Shown: positions 34,937 through 45,076, numbered from the stretch's first letter. The stretch: 64,000 bases of DNA from Octadecabacter dasysiphoniae (GCF_021532615.1 NZ_JAKGAQ010000001.1:186001-250000), one strand, 5' to 3'. Program-made: numbers and translations. The notes: generated by a model not told the origin, from the sequence alone.

Positions 34937-37750
34937 TCAGGCGCGGGCGCGCTGTGAGCCTTGTTCGATCGCTTCGCGCAGCTTGCGTTCCAATGTCCGT
35001 TGTTTGCCGATCGCGTGGAATTTAAGCCCGAACATGTCTTTGACGTAAAACGTATCGACCACCTGTTCGCCGTAGGTCGCGATGACCGCACTGGCGATAT
35101 AGACGTTGGTGTTGGCCAGCGTGCGGGTCAGATCATGCAGCAATCCGGGGCGGTCGCGGGTGTCGACTTCGATGATTGTGTAAATCTCAGAGCCGTCGTT
35201 GTCGAAGGTGATGGACGTCTGCACGCGAAATGCCTTTTCGCGTTTTTTCATTTTGTCTTTGTCCGCCAATGCGTCGCGCGCGACAACGTCGCCGTGCAAT
35301 GTCTTTTCGATCATTTTGCGCAGGCGGGGCAGGCGGGCCTCGTCGTAGGGGCTGTCGTCGGCGTCTTGCACCCAGAACGCGGCGGTGGCGAACCCGTCTT
35401 TGGATGTGAATGTGCGCGCATCCACGACGTTGGCCCCCACCAAGGACAGCGCGCCGCACATGCGGCTGAAGATACCCGGGTGGTCGGCCATGGCGAAACA
35501 GACGCGGGTTGCGTCGCGGTCGTCGTCCGGCGTGAGGTTGATGCGCACTTCGTCATTGCCAAGGCCGCGCAGCAGGTGGGCGAAATCCACATGGGCCGTG
35601 ACATGCAGGCCTTGCCAATAGGGGGGGTAATGGCGCGCGACTTCGGTGCGGATTTCTTTTTCCGACCAGCTGGCCTTGGTTTGTGCGTTCAGGGCCGCGC
35701 GCAGGTTGCGGCGGGCCTCTGTGCCGCGTTCTTCGCGGTTCAGCGCCTCCATCCCGTTTTCCAGCGCGAATTTGGTCTGGCGGTACAGCCCGCGGATCAA
35801 CACGGCCTTCCAGTTGTTCCACGTCCCCGGACCAACCCCGCGAATGTCACACACCGTCAGCACACACAGCAGATCAAGCCGTTCTTTGGTTTTCACCGCC
35901 TTGGCAAAATCGCGCACCGTGCGCGGGTCGGCGATGTCGCGTTTCTGCGCCATGTCAGACATCAGCAAATGATACCGCACCAGCCATTCAACCGTTTCGC
36001 AATCCTTCTTGGACAAACCAAGGCGCGGCGCGACTTTGCGCACGATTTTCGCACCTAGGATCGAATGATCCTCATCACGTCCCTTGCCGATGTCATGCAG
36101 CAGCAACGCCACATAAAGCACCTTGCGATTGATGCCTTTTTTGATGATCGACGCGGACACCGGCAGTTCTTCGTCGAGTTCTGCGCGTTCGATCTGCGCA
36201 AGGTGGCTGATTGTCTGGATCGTGTGTTCGTCCACCGTGTAATGGTGATACATATTGAATTGCATCATCGCGACGATGGCTTCGAATTCGGGGATAAACG
36301 CACCAAGAACACCCAGTTCGTTCATCCGGCGCAGGCCGCGTTCTGGGTTGCCGTGTTTCAGCATCAGATCAAGAAAAATACGCTGGGCTTCTTTGTTGGC
36401 GCGCATCTTGTCGTCGATCAGATGCAGGTTGGCCTTGATCAGGCGCATGGCGTCCGAATGGATCAACGTGCCCGTGCGCAAGGCTTCTTCGAACATGCGC
36501 AACAGGTTCAGCGGGTCTGTCAAAAAGGCGTCGGGTTCAGCAACCGTCAGGCGGTTTTGTTTGATCGCATAGGGTGGTTTCGCCTTTTTGGACCGGCTGA
36601 ACAGGCGCAGCAACATCGGTTCGGCCTTCAACAACGCTTCTTCCTGCGCGACAAGGAAAATGCGGGTCAATTCGCCGACGTCCGTGGCGAACCGGAAATA
36701 GTCCTGCATGAAATGTTCAACGCCGCGCCGCCCGGGGGTGTCTTTGTATCCCATGGCTTCGGCGACCTCGACCTGCATATCAAACGTCAGCTGATCGGCG
36801 GCACGGTTTGTCAGCAGGTGCAGGTGGCACCGCACGGCCCACAGAAAACTATGTGCGGCGCGAAACTCGCCGTATTCATCCGCCGTGAAAACCTTGTGGG
36901 CCACCAGTTCTGATGCGTCTTTGACGCCGTGGATATATTTGCCGATCCAGTACAGCGATTGTAGATCACGCAACCCGCCTTTGCCTTCTTTGACATTGGG
37001 TTCGACCATATAACGCTGCCCGCCTTGCTTGCGGTGACGTTCGGCGCGTTCTTCCAGTTTGGCTTCGATGAAATCGGGGATGGTCTGGGCGAACAGGTCG
37101 TTGCGCAACCGTTCTGTCAGTTCCCGTGCGAGGGCTTCGTCACCCGCAAGGTAGCGTTCTTCAACCAGCGACGTGCGGATCGTGTAATCTTCGCGTGCGA
37201 GGCGCAGGCATTCTTTGACGGTGCGGCTGGCGTGGCCCACCTTTAGTTTCAAATCCCACAAGATATACAGCATGGATTCGATCAGGCTTTCGGCCCAAGG
37301 CGTCAGCTTATAGGGGGCTAGAAACAGCAGATCGACGTCTGAATGGGGCGCCATTTCACCGCGGCCCGACCCACCCACAGCGATCAACGCAAGGCGTTCA
37401 CCTTCCGTCGGGGTGGGGTTGGGGTGCAGGTGTGTGTGGGCCAGAACGAAGACCTCGATCACGATGGTATCTGTCAGCCATGCATAGGCGCGCGTCGTTG
37501 GCCCTGCGGCAAACGGATCGGCCTTGAAGGCGGCCGTAATGACGTCACGCCCGGATTTTAGCGCGCCCTTGAGTATCGGAACCACAGCCGCGCGCTGTTC
37601 CCCGCCTTTTGATCCCGCGGTGGACAGCGCGCTGGCCAAAGCAGCACGCAAAGCCCTGCGGTCGACAATGTCACCCGCAGGGCAAATCAGATCCTCTGGG
37701 ATCGCGGTGTGCGTTAGATCAAGGGCCAGATCAGGATCCGCCACGACCAA
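34937..37750 (-). CDS. glnD: Bifunctional uridylyltransferase/uridylyl-removing enzyme
   Basis: 937 residues. Uridylylates PII (GlnB/GlnK) under nitrogen limitation and removes UMP under excess. Nucleotidyltransferase motif GSGRGEMAPHSDVDLLFL near residue 124, HD hydrolase motif LLLHDIGKGRDEDHSILGAKI near 548, and two C-terminal ACT glutamine-sensing domains (one around CFAMADHPGIFSRMCGALSLVGANVVDA, the second around VDTRDRPGLLHDLTRTL). The start is uncertain: TTG at 37750 or GTG at 37744, both overlapping the end of the LpoA-like gene. No clear ribosome site, which suggests coupling to that gene. Confidence 0.95.
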   Translation of the reverse strand: MVVADPDLALDLTHTAIPEDLICPAGDIVDRRALRAALASALSTAGSKGGEQRAAVVPILKGALKSGRDVITAAFKADPFAAGPTTRAYAWLTDTIVIEVFVLAHTHLHPNPTPTEGERLALIAVGGSGRGEMAPHSDVDLLFLAPYKLTPWAESLIESMLYILWDLKLKVGHASRTVKECLRLAREDYTIRTSLVEERYLAGDEALARELTERLRNDLFAQTIPDFIEAKLEERAERHRKQGGQRYMVEPNVKEGKGGLRDLQSLYWIGKYIHGVKDASELVAHKVFTADEYGEFRAAHSFLWAVRCHLHLLTNRAADQLTFDMQVEVAEAMGYKDTPGRRGVEHFMQDYFRFATDVGELTRIFLVAQEEALLKAEPMLLRLFSRSKKAKPPYAIKQNRLTVAEPDAFLTDPLNLLRMFEEALRTGTLIHSDAMRLIKANLHLIDDKMRANKEAQRIFLDLMLKHGNPERGLRRMNELGVLGAFIPEFEAIVAMMQFNMYHHYTVDEHTIQTISHLAQIERAELDEELPVSASIIKKGINRKVLYVALLLHDIGKGRDEDHSILGAKIVRKVAPRLGLSKKDCETVEWLVRYHLLMSDMAQKRDIADPRTVRDFAKAVKTKERLDLLCVLTVCDIRGVGPGTWNNWKAVLIRGLYRQTKFALENGMEALNREERGTEARRNLRAALNAQTKASWSEKEIRTEVARHYPPYWQGLHVTAHVDFAHLLRGLGNDEVRINLTPDDDRDATRVCFAMADHPGIFSRMCGALSLVGANVVDARTFTSKDGFATAAFWVQDADDSPYDEARLPRLRKMIEKTLHGDVVARDALADKDKMKKREKAFRVQTSITFDNDGSEIYTIIEVDTRDRPGLLHDLTRTLANTNVYIASAVIATYGEQVVDTFYVKDMFGLKFHAIGKQRTLERKLREAIEQGSQRARA

Positions 37751-38933
37751 AGGACAACGGTGCGGGATCGACGATTTGCATCTGGTTGTTCAAGAACCGT
37801 GCAACCGCCAACGCGCGCTGGTTGGTGCCGTTTGGACGCAGGCGGAAGATGCCCGTCGCCCCGGCAAAACCGGATGAACGTGTCAGCGATGCCGCTGTCA
37901 AAGCCCCGCGATCACCGGTTGCGGCCAAGGCGCCAATAGCGGCAATACCATCATATGCGATGCTGGCCAGCGGGTGGGGTGGTTGGCCGTAGGTGGCCTC
38001 ATAGCGCTGGCTGAACGCCGCTTCGCGACCAGCGTCACCGACAGCAAAGATACCGTTTTGCAAACCCGGCAATGCGGCGGCTTGCGGGCTGCTGTCCCAA
38101 CGGGCCAGTCCGATCAGGGGGGTGTTGGCCGGTGTGAGGCCTTGATCGTTAAGCGATGTCGCAAGGATCGACAAACCGCCCTGCAACGTATCGGTCACAA
38201 ACACCGCCTGCGCGCCGCTGTTGTTTGCGGCTGCTGCAATAGCGGGGGCGCGTGAAAAGATGCCCTGCTGGCTGAATGTATAGGCTTCGATGCCGGTCAC
38301 AGTGCCGCCGCCCGCGCGAATGGATGTCGCGATGGCATCCCGCCCGACGGTGCCTGCCAGATCGTTCTGGTGTGCGATCAAATAACGATTGATGCCCTGA
38401 CGGCTTGCGTAGCTGACCAACCGATCAGAGATATTGCTGAACGTCTTGCCAAGCACGTACACATTGCCGCCCGCGACCGCAGGGTTGTTGGAATAAGACA
38501 GCACATTCACGTTGGCAGGCGAAACCGCCAGACCCACCGCATTCGCGCTTTCTGCGTCCAGCGGCCCAAGGATAATCTTGGCCCCATCAGCCACAGCCGC
38601 AGCCGCGACCTGCGCGGCCTGTGCGGGGTTGCGGGCGGTGTTGTAAATCCGCAGATCAATCTGCGCGCCGTTCAGGTCCGACACCCCAAGGCGCGCCGCG
38701 TTTTCAAGGCTGGCCGCCATCGCATCAAAGGCCGGGTTGCCTGTGCCGCCGGGCACCAACAACGCCACCTGAACAGGTGCGCTCGGGTCGATCTGTTGTC
38801 CCGCATTGCCGCTACCCACGCTGGGTATGGCAAGATCACAGGCGGCAAGAAACGTCAGCGTCATGACGGCAAAAAGACGGGCTGCGTACTGATGCAGGTG
38901 ATTGGCGGGCAGGCTGGGCAAACGGCTTAACAT
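37731..38933 (-). CDS. Penicillin-binding-protein activator, LpoA-like lipoprotein
   Basis: 400 residues. A lipoprotein signal with lipobox FLAAC (Cys32) follows a long N-region. The rest is a type-1 periplasmic-binding-protein fold: VQVALLVPGGTGNPAFDAMAASLENAARLG, IILGPLDAESANAVGLAVSP and LASIAYDGIAAIGALA. The location, divergent from rsmI-yraN-gshB, is where LpoA sits in many proteobacteria, so a role in activating a peptidoglycan synthase at the outer membrane is likely. An amino-acid transporter binding protein is the alternative. glnD follows with an overlap. Confidence 0.8.
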   Translation of the reverse strand: MLSRLPSLPANHLHQYAARLFAVMTLTFLAACDLAIPSVGSGNAGQQIDPSAPVQVALLVPGGTGNPAFDAMAASLENAARLGVSDLNGAQIDLRIYNTARNPAQAAQVAAAAVADGAKIILGPLDAESANAVGLAVSPANVNVLSYSNNPAVAGGNVYVLGKTFSNISDRLVSYASRQGINRYLIAHQNDLAGTVGRDAIATSIRAGGGTVTGIEAYTFSQQGIFSRAPAIAAAANNSGAQAVFVTDTLQGGLSILATSLNDQGLTPANTPLIGLARWDSSPQAAALPGLQNGIFAVGDAGREAAFSQRYEATYGQPPHPLASIAYDGIAAIGALAATGDRGALTAASLTRSSGFAGATGIFRLRPNGTNQRALAVARFLNNQMQIVDPAPLSFGRGGS

Positions 38934-39019
38934 GGACTATTTCACTCCCTCTTGGCGCAGGGATTGGTCCTGTGCCTATTTGTTTTGCATCATAGTGTGC
39001 ATGACAGGAGGGTCTAGGT

Positions 39020-39880
39020 ATGAATCATCGCGATGTTCCCCTTTCGGCGGGTCTTTACCTGTGCGCGGTGCCGATCGGGAACGCCCGTGACATCACGCTG
39101 CGCACGCTCGATATTCTGGCCAGCGCCGATGTGATCGCCTGCGAAGACACCCGCAGCACCCGCAAGTTAATGGAAATCCACGGAATTTCGCCCGGCAAAC
39201 GCCCAATGGTCGCCTATCACGATCATTCAGGTGAAACCGTGCGCACGCGCGTGATGGATGCGGTCAAGGCAGGGCAGTCCGTGGCCTATGTGTCAGAGGC
39301 CGGAACGCCTCTTGTCGCGGATCCGGGGTATAAATTGGCCGCGGCATTTCGCGAACATGATTTGATGATGACAGCCGCGCCCGGTGCATCGGCCGTGCTG
39401 ACCGCCCTTACGGTGTCGGGCCTGCCAAGTGATGCATTTCATTTCGCGGGGTTCCTGCCCAGCACCCAAGCCGCGCGGCGCAAGGGCCTGGAAGGGGTAC
39501 GCGATATCGCGGCGACGGTGGTGCTCTACGAATCGCCCAAACGGATTCATGGATTATTAGGTGATCTGTGCGACGTGTTGGGTGACGATCGACAGGTCGT
39601 CATCTGCCGTGAGCTGACCAAAAAGTTCGAAGAAGTCTTGCGCGGCACGGGGCCTGAATTGGCCGCCGCCTTGGACGGGCGGGTTTTGAAAGGCGAAATC
39701 GTTGTCTTGATCGCACGCGGCGATGGTGCGGTTTTGAACGAAGACGACGTAAAGGATGCATTGATGTCGGCGATGAAAACCATGCGCGTTAAAGATGCGG
39801 CAACCGCGGTTGCGGGGGCCACAGGCATGGCACGCCGTGACGTCTATCAGCTCGCCCTAGGCCTGAAGGAAGACACATGA
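39020..39880 (+). CDS. rsmI: 16S rRNA 2'-O-ribose C1402 methyltransferase
   Basis: 286 residues. Methylates the ribose of C1402 in 16S rRNA using S-adenosylmethionine. Tetrapyrrole-methylase fold with LYLCAVPIGNARDITLRTLDILASADVIACEDTR at the N-terminus, VSEAGTPLVADPG and SGLPSDAFHFAGFLP. Overlaps yraN by four bases (ATGA). The arrangement with yraN and gshB downstream and the LpoA-like gene divergent is typical. Confidence 0.96.
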   Translation: MNHRDVPLSAGLYLCAVPIGNARDITLRTLDILASADVIACEDTRSTRKLMEIHGISPGKRPMVAYHDHSGETVRTRVMDAVKAGQSVAYVSEAGTPLVADPGYKLAAAFREHDLMMTAAPGASAVLTALTVSGLPSDAFHFAGFLPSTQAARRKGLEGVRDIAATVVLYESPKRIHGLLGDLCDVLGDDRQVVICRELTKKFEEVLRGTGPELAAALDGRVLKGEIVVLIARGDGAVLNEDDVKDALMSAMKTMRVKDAATAVAGATGMARRDVYQLALGLKEDT

Positions 39881-40248
39881 CCGTTCGACAAAATCGGGGC
39901 CGTACCTCGTATCACGCAGGTCTTGCCGCGGAAGACATCGTCGCGACACGGTATGCCCGCCAAGGGCAACGGGTGTTGGCAAAACGCTGGCGCGGTTCGT
40001 GCGGAGAGATTGATTTGGTGGCCCAAGACGGCAACGGCGTGATCTTTATCGAAGTCAAGAAAAGCCGAAGCCACGCGCGCGCCGCGTCCCACCTCACGGC
40101 ACGGCAGATGGAACGGATTTATGGCGCGGGCTCTGAATTTTTGGCGACCCAACCAAAGGGCCAATTGACGGACGTGCGGATTGATCTGGCACTGGTCGAC
40201 GAGACAGGTCGCGTTGATGTGATCGAAAACGCATACATGGCGGCCTAG
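39877..40248 (+). CDS. YraN family endonuclease-like protein
   Basis: 123 residues, UPF0102 family. The restriction-endonuclease-like core is visible: AGLAAEDIVATRYARQGQRVLAKRWRGSCGEIDLVAQDGNGVIFIEVKKS, containing the E-x-D-(...)-E-x-K catalytic pattern (GEIDL and FIEVKK). The cellular substrate is unknown; proposed roles are in DNA or Holliday-junction processing. It is cotranslated with rsmI and lies 75 bases ahead of gshB. Confidence 0.92.
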   Translation: MTVRQNRGRTSYHAGLAAEDIVATRYARQGQRVLAKRWRGSCGEIDLVAQDGNGVIFIEVKKSRSHARAASHLTARQMERIYGAGSEFLATQPKGQLTDVRIDLALVDETGRVDVIENAYMAA

Positions 40249-40323
40249 TGTTCTGGCAGCCCCCCATTGCACTTGGTTTTTGCTGGGTCCATGTAGGTTG
40301 AAACCTTTGCATTGGACTTTGCC

Positions 40324-41277
40324 ATGACCGCCCCAAAATCCCTTTTCGTTGCGTTTCAAATGGATCCGATCGGACCGATTGATATTAACGCCGACAGTTC
40401 ATTCCGCTTGGCCGAAGAAGCGCAGGCGCGCGGCCACCGTTTGTTTTATTACACGCCCGACCAGCTCAGCTACCAAGAAGGGCGCGTGATGGCGCGGGGG
40501 CAAGATTTGACCGTGCGCCGCGAAATTGGCAATCACTTTGACGTGGGCGAAATGCGCGAACAGGACCTGTCCGAAGTTGACGTTATCTGGCTGCGCCAGG
40601 ACCCGCCCTTTGACATGGGCTATATCACAACCACCCACATTTTGGACCGCATCCACCCTGACACGCTGGTTGTGAACGACCCGTTCTGGGTGCGCAATTA
40701 TCCCGAAAAACTGCTGGTCTTGGATTTCCCCGATTTGACGCCGCCCACGGCAGTTGCCCGTGATCTGGAAACCCTCAAAGCATTCCGCGCGCGCCACGGT
40801 GACGTGATTCTGAAACCGCTGTATGGCAACGGCGGCGCAGGTGTCTTTAAGCTAAATGAAGGGGACAGCAACCTTGCGTCGTTGCACGAATTGTTCTGCG
40901 GCATTAACCGTGAGCCTTTGATTATGCAGAAGTTTTTGCCGGATGTGACAGCCGGTGACAAACGCATCATTCTGGTCAACGGGGAACCTGTCGGCGCGAT
41001 CAACCGCGTTCCGGCCAAAGGTGAAACACGATCCAACATGCATGTTGGCGGGCGGCCCGAAAAGGTTGGCATGACCCAGCGGGATCTGGAAATTTGCGCC
41101 CGCATCGGGCCATTGCTGCGCGAAAAGGGCCAGATTTTCGTTGGGATCGACGTGATCGGCGACTACCTCACCGAGATCAACGTGACCTCGCCCACTGGCA
41201 TTCAAGAACTTGAACGGTTCGACAACATCAACATCACCGCCAAAATCTGGGAGGCGATTGAGGCCAAACGCCCTTGA
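40324..41277 (+). CDS. gshB: Glutathione synthase
   Basis: 317 residues from the ATG at 40324 ([20 protein letters not shown]); an in-frame TTG lies at 40312. ATP-grasp ligase joining gamma-glutamylcysteine to glycine. Hallmarks: [71 protein letters not shown] and [21 protein letters not shown]. Last gene of the rsmI-yraN-gshB group. Confidence 0.97.
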   Translation: MTAPKSLFVAFQMDPIGPIDINADSSFRLAEEAQARGHRLFYYTPDQLSYQEGRVMARGQDLTVRREIGNHFDVGEMREQDLSEVDVIWLRQDPPFDMGYITTTHILDRIHPDTLVVNDPFWVRNYPEKLLVLDFPDLTPPTAVARDLETLKAFRARHGDVILKPLYGNGGAGVFKLNEGDSNLASLHELFCGINREPLIMQKFLPDVTAGDKRIILVNGEPVGAINRVPAKGETRSNMHVGGRPEKVGMTQRDLEICARIGPLLREKGQIFVGIDVIGDYLTEINVTSPTGIQELERFDNINITAKIWEAIEAKRP

Positions 41278-41644
41278 CTCGCCCCAGCCTGCGCCTGCGT
41301 GTGTTGGTTGCCACATCAAATTGTCATCGCGGGCGGCAATCTGGTGTTTGGGGTGTTGGCGCCGCTGCTTGGAACAGGCGAAACCATCACCTCAAACCGC
41401 GCGTGTGACCCGTTTATCCCCGTCGCGCGGTATCCAAATAGGGCAAACCCGAAAGACCCAAAGGCCAGCCCGGTTTTCGGGACCTTTCCCGTCTTGATCC
41501 AGGTAGGTCAGGATGAGGTTTTACTAAGCGATTCTAAAGTGTTGGCCGAAAAAAAGCAGCAATTCTGGATGTCTGGTCCCATGTGCCGCACGTCTGGCAG
41601 TTATTTGATCGCCGTCTGCCCGAAGCGAATGCCGCGAAATTTGC
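41278..41644. other. Gene-free gap between gshB and comM
   Basis: These 367 bases contain no gene I can support. One plus-strand frame runs through 41299-41715 and into the 3' end of comM, but its sequence lacks any recognisable motif or ribosome site and could be a decayed gene remnant. There is no strong hairpin terminator for gshB. Confidence 0.45.
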
Positions 41645-43156
41645 TCAGACTTCTTTCGAAAGCGCCAGTCGATAGCCGACGGCCTCTGCGACGTGGGGTT
41701 TGCCGACGCCGCTAGACCCGTCCAAATCCGCAATTGTGCGCGCCACGCGTAAAACGCGGTGGTAGCCTCGCGCGCTCAGCCCGAACCGTTCGGCCACTTT
41801 CAACAACAGGTCTTTGCCGTCTTTGTCCGGCGTCGCGATTTCCTCCAACGCGCTGCCTTCAAGATCGGCGTTCACCCGCATGGATGTGCCCGCGAAACGT
41901 GCCGTCTGGATCGCGCGGCCAGCGGACACGCGCCCTGCAATTGTCGCCGAAGTTTCGCCGTTTTGTGGTAAGTCCAGGTCAGAAAATGCGACGGGCGGGA
42001 CCTCAATTCTGAGGTCAAAACGGTCCATCAATGGGCCGGAAATCCGCGACATATATTCTTCGCCGCAAATGGGCACGCGGGCGCAGGCGCGGTTGGGGTC
42101 GGTTAAATATCCGCATTTACAAGGGTTTGCGGCGGCGACCAGCATGAATCGGCAGGGATATTTCACATGGGCATTGGCGCGCGCCACGACGACTTCGCCC
42201 GACTCGATCGGTTGGCGTAGCGTTTCGAGCACCGTGCGCGGGTATTCTGGAAATTCGTCCATGAACAAAATTCCATTGTGCGCGAGAGAGATTTCACCAG
42301 GTTTCGCACCGCGCCCGCCGCCCACAATCGCAGCCATGGACGCGGTGTGATGGGGTTCGCGAAACGGACGGGATCGGTTGATCCCCCCTTCCGACAGCAA
42401 CCCGGCGAGAGAGTGAATCATAGATGTTTCAAGCGCCTCGGTCGGGCTGAGGGGCGGCAAAATGCCCGCAAGACGCGCCGCGAGCATGGATTTTCCGGAC
42501 CCGGGGCTGCCGACCATCAGGACGTGATGGCGCCCCGTCGCCGCGATTTCCAATGCGCGTTTTGCCTTTTCCTGCCCCTTCACATCGGCAAAGTCGCGGG
42601 GGCTGGTCGCGGTGACGACTTCACCAGGTTCGGCGGGGTTCAGCGGGGCCTGTCCGGTAAAATGGCGCAGTGTTTCCGCAAGGGTCCGGGGCGCAAAAAC
42701 AGCCGCCGCATCGACCCACGCGGCTTCTGGTCCGCAGGCATGGGGGCAAAAAAGTGTTTTGTTTTCAGTGGCCGCAGCCATTGCGGCGGGCAATGCGCCG
42801 AGGACAGGAACAAGCGTCCCGTCCAAGGACAATTCGCCCAAAGCCACAGTTTCGGCGATTTTATCATGGGGGATAACGTCCATCGCGGCGAGCAGCGCCA
42901 GCGCAATCGGCAAATCGAAATGGGATCCTTCTTTGGGCAGATCAGCGGGCGACAAGTTGATCGTGATTTTCTTGGACGGCAGCGCAATCGACAATGCACT
43001 GAGAGACGCGCGAACGCGGTCGCGGGCCTCTGATACGGCTTTGTCCGGTAGCCCGACGATTGAAAACGCGGGCATCCCCGGCGACGTGGCGCATTGCACT
43101 TCGACCAACCGCGCATCCACGCCTTCAAACGCGACCGTGTAGGCGCGAGCCACCAT
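41645..43156 (-). CDS. comM: YifB/ComM family Mg-chelatase-like AAA ATPase
   Basis: 503 residues from the ATG at 43156 (MVARAYTVAFEGVDARLVEVQC); the frame is open further upstream, but this is the family start. N-terminal ChlI domain (GLPDKAVSEARDRVRAS, ITINLSPADLPKEGSHFDLPIA) followed by an AAA+ core with Walker A VGSPGSGKSML near residue 210 and Walker B FMDEFPEY, plus the Mg-chelatase C-terminal domain. ComM is a hexameric helicase that promotes branch migration during natural transformation. The protein ends normally (SKEV). Confidence 0.94.
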   Translation of the reverse strand: MVARAYTVAFEGVDARLVEVQCATSPGMPAFSIVGLPDKAVSEARDRVRASLSALSIALPSKKITINLSPADLPKEGSHFDLPIALALLAAMDVIPHDKIAETVALGELSLDGTLVPVLGALPAAMAAATENKTLFCPHACGPEAAWVDAAAVFAPRTLAETLRHFTGQAPLNPAEPGEVVTATSPRDFADVKGQEKAKRALEIAATGRHHVLMVGSPGSGKSMLAARLAGILPPLSPTEALETSMIHSLAGLLSEGGINRSRPFREPHHTASMAAIVGGGRGAKPGEISLAHNGILFMDEFPEYPRTVLETLRQPIESGEVVVARANAHVKYPCRFMLVAAANPCKCGYLTDPNRACARVPICGEEYMSRISGPLMDRFDLRIEVPPVAFSDLDLPQNGETSATIAGRVSAGRAIQTARFAGTSMRVNADLEGSALEEIATPDKDGKDLLLKVAERFGLSARGYHRVLRVARTIADLDGSSGVGKPHVAEAVGYRLALSKEV

Positions 43157-43232
43157 TCCAAATCCCTTCCCTGTCGTTAACAATCCTTAACGCAAGGATG
43201 GTTACTGAAATGTAAACGGTTCGAAATATTGG

Positions 43233-43922
43233 TTAATTCGGCCAGGGCAAGGTCGGCAGATCGAGGTCAAATTTCGGCATGAGCGGATCATTCGCCAGCC
43301 CGTCAGCGCGCCATTTTTTGAATGCCGGATCAGCAAGATGCGCGGCAACGTAGGCATTTGTGACGGGGCGTGTGTCAAATTTATAAGCGGCCAAACGGGC
43401 GGCCATGGGTGCGAAAATAGCGTCGGCCAAGCAGTAATCCCCGCACAGCCAAGGCGTGGTGCTGCCTGATTTGGCGCGTGCATTTGCCCAAATCAGCTCC
43501 AACCGGTCTAGCTCTTTTTCGATAGCGGGCGGCGCGATAACCCCGTCGAAGACATGGCGCAAATTGACAGGCCAATCGCCGCGCAGGCCCCCGAAACTGG
43601 AATGCATTTCAGCCGTGACGGTACGGGCCGCCGCACGCGCGGTTGGGTCTGCTGGCCACATCTGCGCGTCGGGAAAACGACTGGCGAGCTCTTCCGCGAT
43701 AGCGAGGCTGTCAGACACCACGACGCCATCAGGTGTGATCATGGTCGGCAAAGTTTTGGCCGGTGGATGATCTTTGAGGAACCGCGCAACGTCTGCTTCT
43801 TCTTGCGGAAGGACAATTTGGATGTCGAACTGATCGGACAGCCCGAATTTTTCAACCATCACATAGGCCGCAATTGACCAGCTAAAATATAAACGATTTC
43901 CGAGGATTAGATGATATGTCAT
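43233..43922 (-). CDS. Glutathione S-transferase family protein
   Basis: 229 residues. N-terminal thioredoxin-like domain: MTYHLILGNRLYFSWSIAAYVMVEKF, then KTLPTMITPDGVVVSDSLAIAEELASRFPD (cis-Pro and the glutathione-contact SDSLAI). C-terminal helical domain with LCGDYCLADAIFAPMAARL, where Asp is conserved as the N-cap. A catalytic Ser is probable in YFSWS. The GST class and substrate are not identifiable. Monocistronic, next to the phosphatase gene. Confidence 0.88.
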   Translation of the reverse strand: MTYHLILGNRLYFSWSIAAYVMVEKFGLSDQFDIQIVLPQEEADVARFLKDHPPAKTLPTMITPDGVVVSDSLAIAEELASRFPDAQMWPADPTARAAARTVTAEMHSSFGGLRGDWPVNLRHVFDGVIAPPAIEKELDRLELIWANARAKSGSTTPWLCGDYCLADAIFAPMAARLAAYKFDTRPVTNAYVAAHLADPAFKKWRADGLANDPLMPKFDLDLPTLPWPN

Positions 43923-43979
43923 GACGTCACGTTAGGGCGCACGGCGGCGTTGTGCAAACCTAATTTCGTGTTCACGCCG

Positions 43980-44555
43980 TCACAGAACGTGATTGATCCG
44001 GGCCACCCCCCACGTGGGGCGCATCTGAATTTCGGTCACTGAATAATTGTCGATCCGGTGGGATAACGCGCGGTAGGGGGCGATCCCGGCGGCCTGTGCA
44101 ACTTGCGTCAGGATGGCGCCAAAGTGGGCAACGGCGATGATGTCGCGCCGCGGATTTTCAGCTGCGACTTGGGTGATGTCGGCGGTCACGCGGGCGGCCG
44201 CCGCGTTCCAGCTTTCGCCGTTGGGCGGGGCGACGTCGCCGGGGTTTTCCCAATACGCGCGGCTAAGATCGGGCCATTTTTCGGCCACTTCGCCAAAGTG
44301 CAGCCCGTCCCAATCCCCAAAGTCAAATTCGCGCAAACCGATCCGGTGAGGCAGCCGCCTGCGCGTGCCCTGAAGGGCGGTGGCAGTATCAATCGAACGC
44401 GCGAGGTCCGAAGATACGACCAGCGCATTGGCCGGCAGCGCTGCGGACAATCTGGCGATCTGGGCCGTATCCGACAGATCAGCAGGCACATCGCGGTGGC
44501 CGACAAATGTCTTTTCATGGGTTGGGCCGTGGCGCACCCAATAGATGACCGTCAT
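43980..44555 (-). CDS. Histidine phosphatase family protein, possible alpha-ribazole phosphatase
   Basis: 191 residues. The phosphoglycerate-mutase-like fold is clear: RHGPTHEKTFVGHRD holds the catalytic His (RHG), SSDLARSIDTA, LREFDFGDWDG and the second His in AVAHFGAILT. Its start overlaps cobU by four bases (ATGA), which makes CobC, the alpha-ribazole 5'-phosphate phosphatase of vitamin B12 synthesis, the best guess; a general sugar phosphatase cannot be excluded. Confidence 0.82.
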   Translation of the reverse strand: MTVIYWVRHGPTHEKTFVGHRDVPADLSDTAQIARLSAALPANALVVSSDLARSIDTATALQGTRRRLPHRIGLREFDFGDWDGLHFGEVAEKWPDLSRAYWENPGDVAPPNGESWNAAAARVTADITQVAAENPRRDIIAVAHFGAILTQVAQAAGIAPYRALSHRIDNYSVTEIQMRPTWGVARINHVL

Positions 44556-45076
44556 GGTAAGGTTCCCTTAAGAACTTGCGGCAATCCGGCGACGACCTGA
44601 ACGACCAAACCGGCCTGTGCCGCCAACATCTGGTTCAACCGCCCCTGCGCATTCCGAAAGCGCCGGGCGAGCGCGTTGTCAGGCACAATGCCGGTCCCGA
44701 CCTCATTTGACACAACGATCACTTGGGCAGGGCAAGCGGCCAGATCAAAGAGCAGCGTTTCGCACGCGGCCGCCATGTCCCCATCCGCCAAAAGTACGTT
44801 TGACAGCCAAAGCGTTGCGCAATCTAGCAGCACAATTTCAGAATCCAACCGCTCCGTAAGGGGCATGTGCAGGTCCAAAGGCGCCTCGACCGTTAACCAA
44901 TTTGAACCACGCATGTCGCGGTGATCAGAAATTTTATCGCGCATTTCATCATCGAACGCTTGGGCCGTCGCGATATAGACGCGGGGCTTAGATGATTGAA
45001 AACAAAGGGTTTCGGCAAAGCTCGATTTGCCGGAGGCAGCGCCACCTAAGACGAGAGTAAGCGAGGGCAAGGGCAA
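44552..45076 (-). CDS. cobU: Adenosylcobinamide kinase / adenosylcobinamide-phosphate guanylyltransferase
   Basis: 174 residues. Phosphorylates adenosylcobinamide and then adds GMP in cobalamin assembly. The P-loop GGAASGKSSFAE is at residues 11-21; RVYIATAQAFDDEMRDKISDHR contains the guanylyl-acceptor His; LLDCATLWLSNVL and VVSNEVGTGIVPDNALARRFR are diagnostic. The start is a TTG (45076); there is a further TTG 6 bases in. Supplies cobalamin, which the Ecm in this window requires. Confidence 0.93.
   Translation of the reverse strand: MPLPSLTLVLGGAASGKSSFAETLCFQSSKPRVYIATAQAFDDEMRDKISDHRDMRGSNWLTVEAPLDLHMPLTERLDSEIVLLDCATLWLSNVLLADGDMAAACETLLFDLAACPAQVIVVSNEVGTGIVPDNALARRFRNAQGRLNQMLAAQAGLVVQVVAGLPQVLKGTLP

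Noticed and set aside
41299..41715. 138-residue plus-strand frame between gshB and comM
   Set aside because: No ribosome site, no motif, and it runs into the end of comM on the opposite strand. Left only as a possible remnant.
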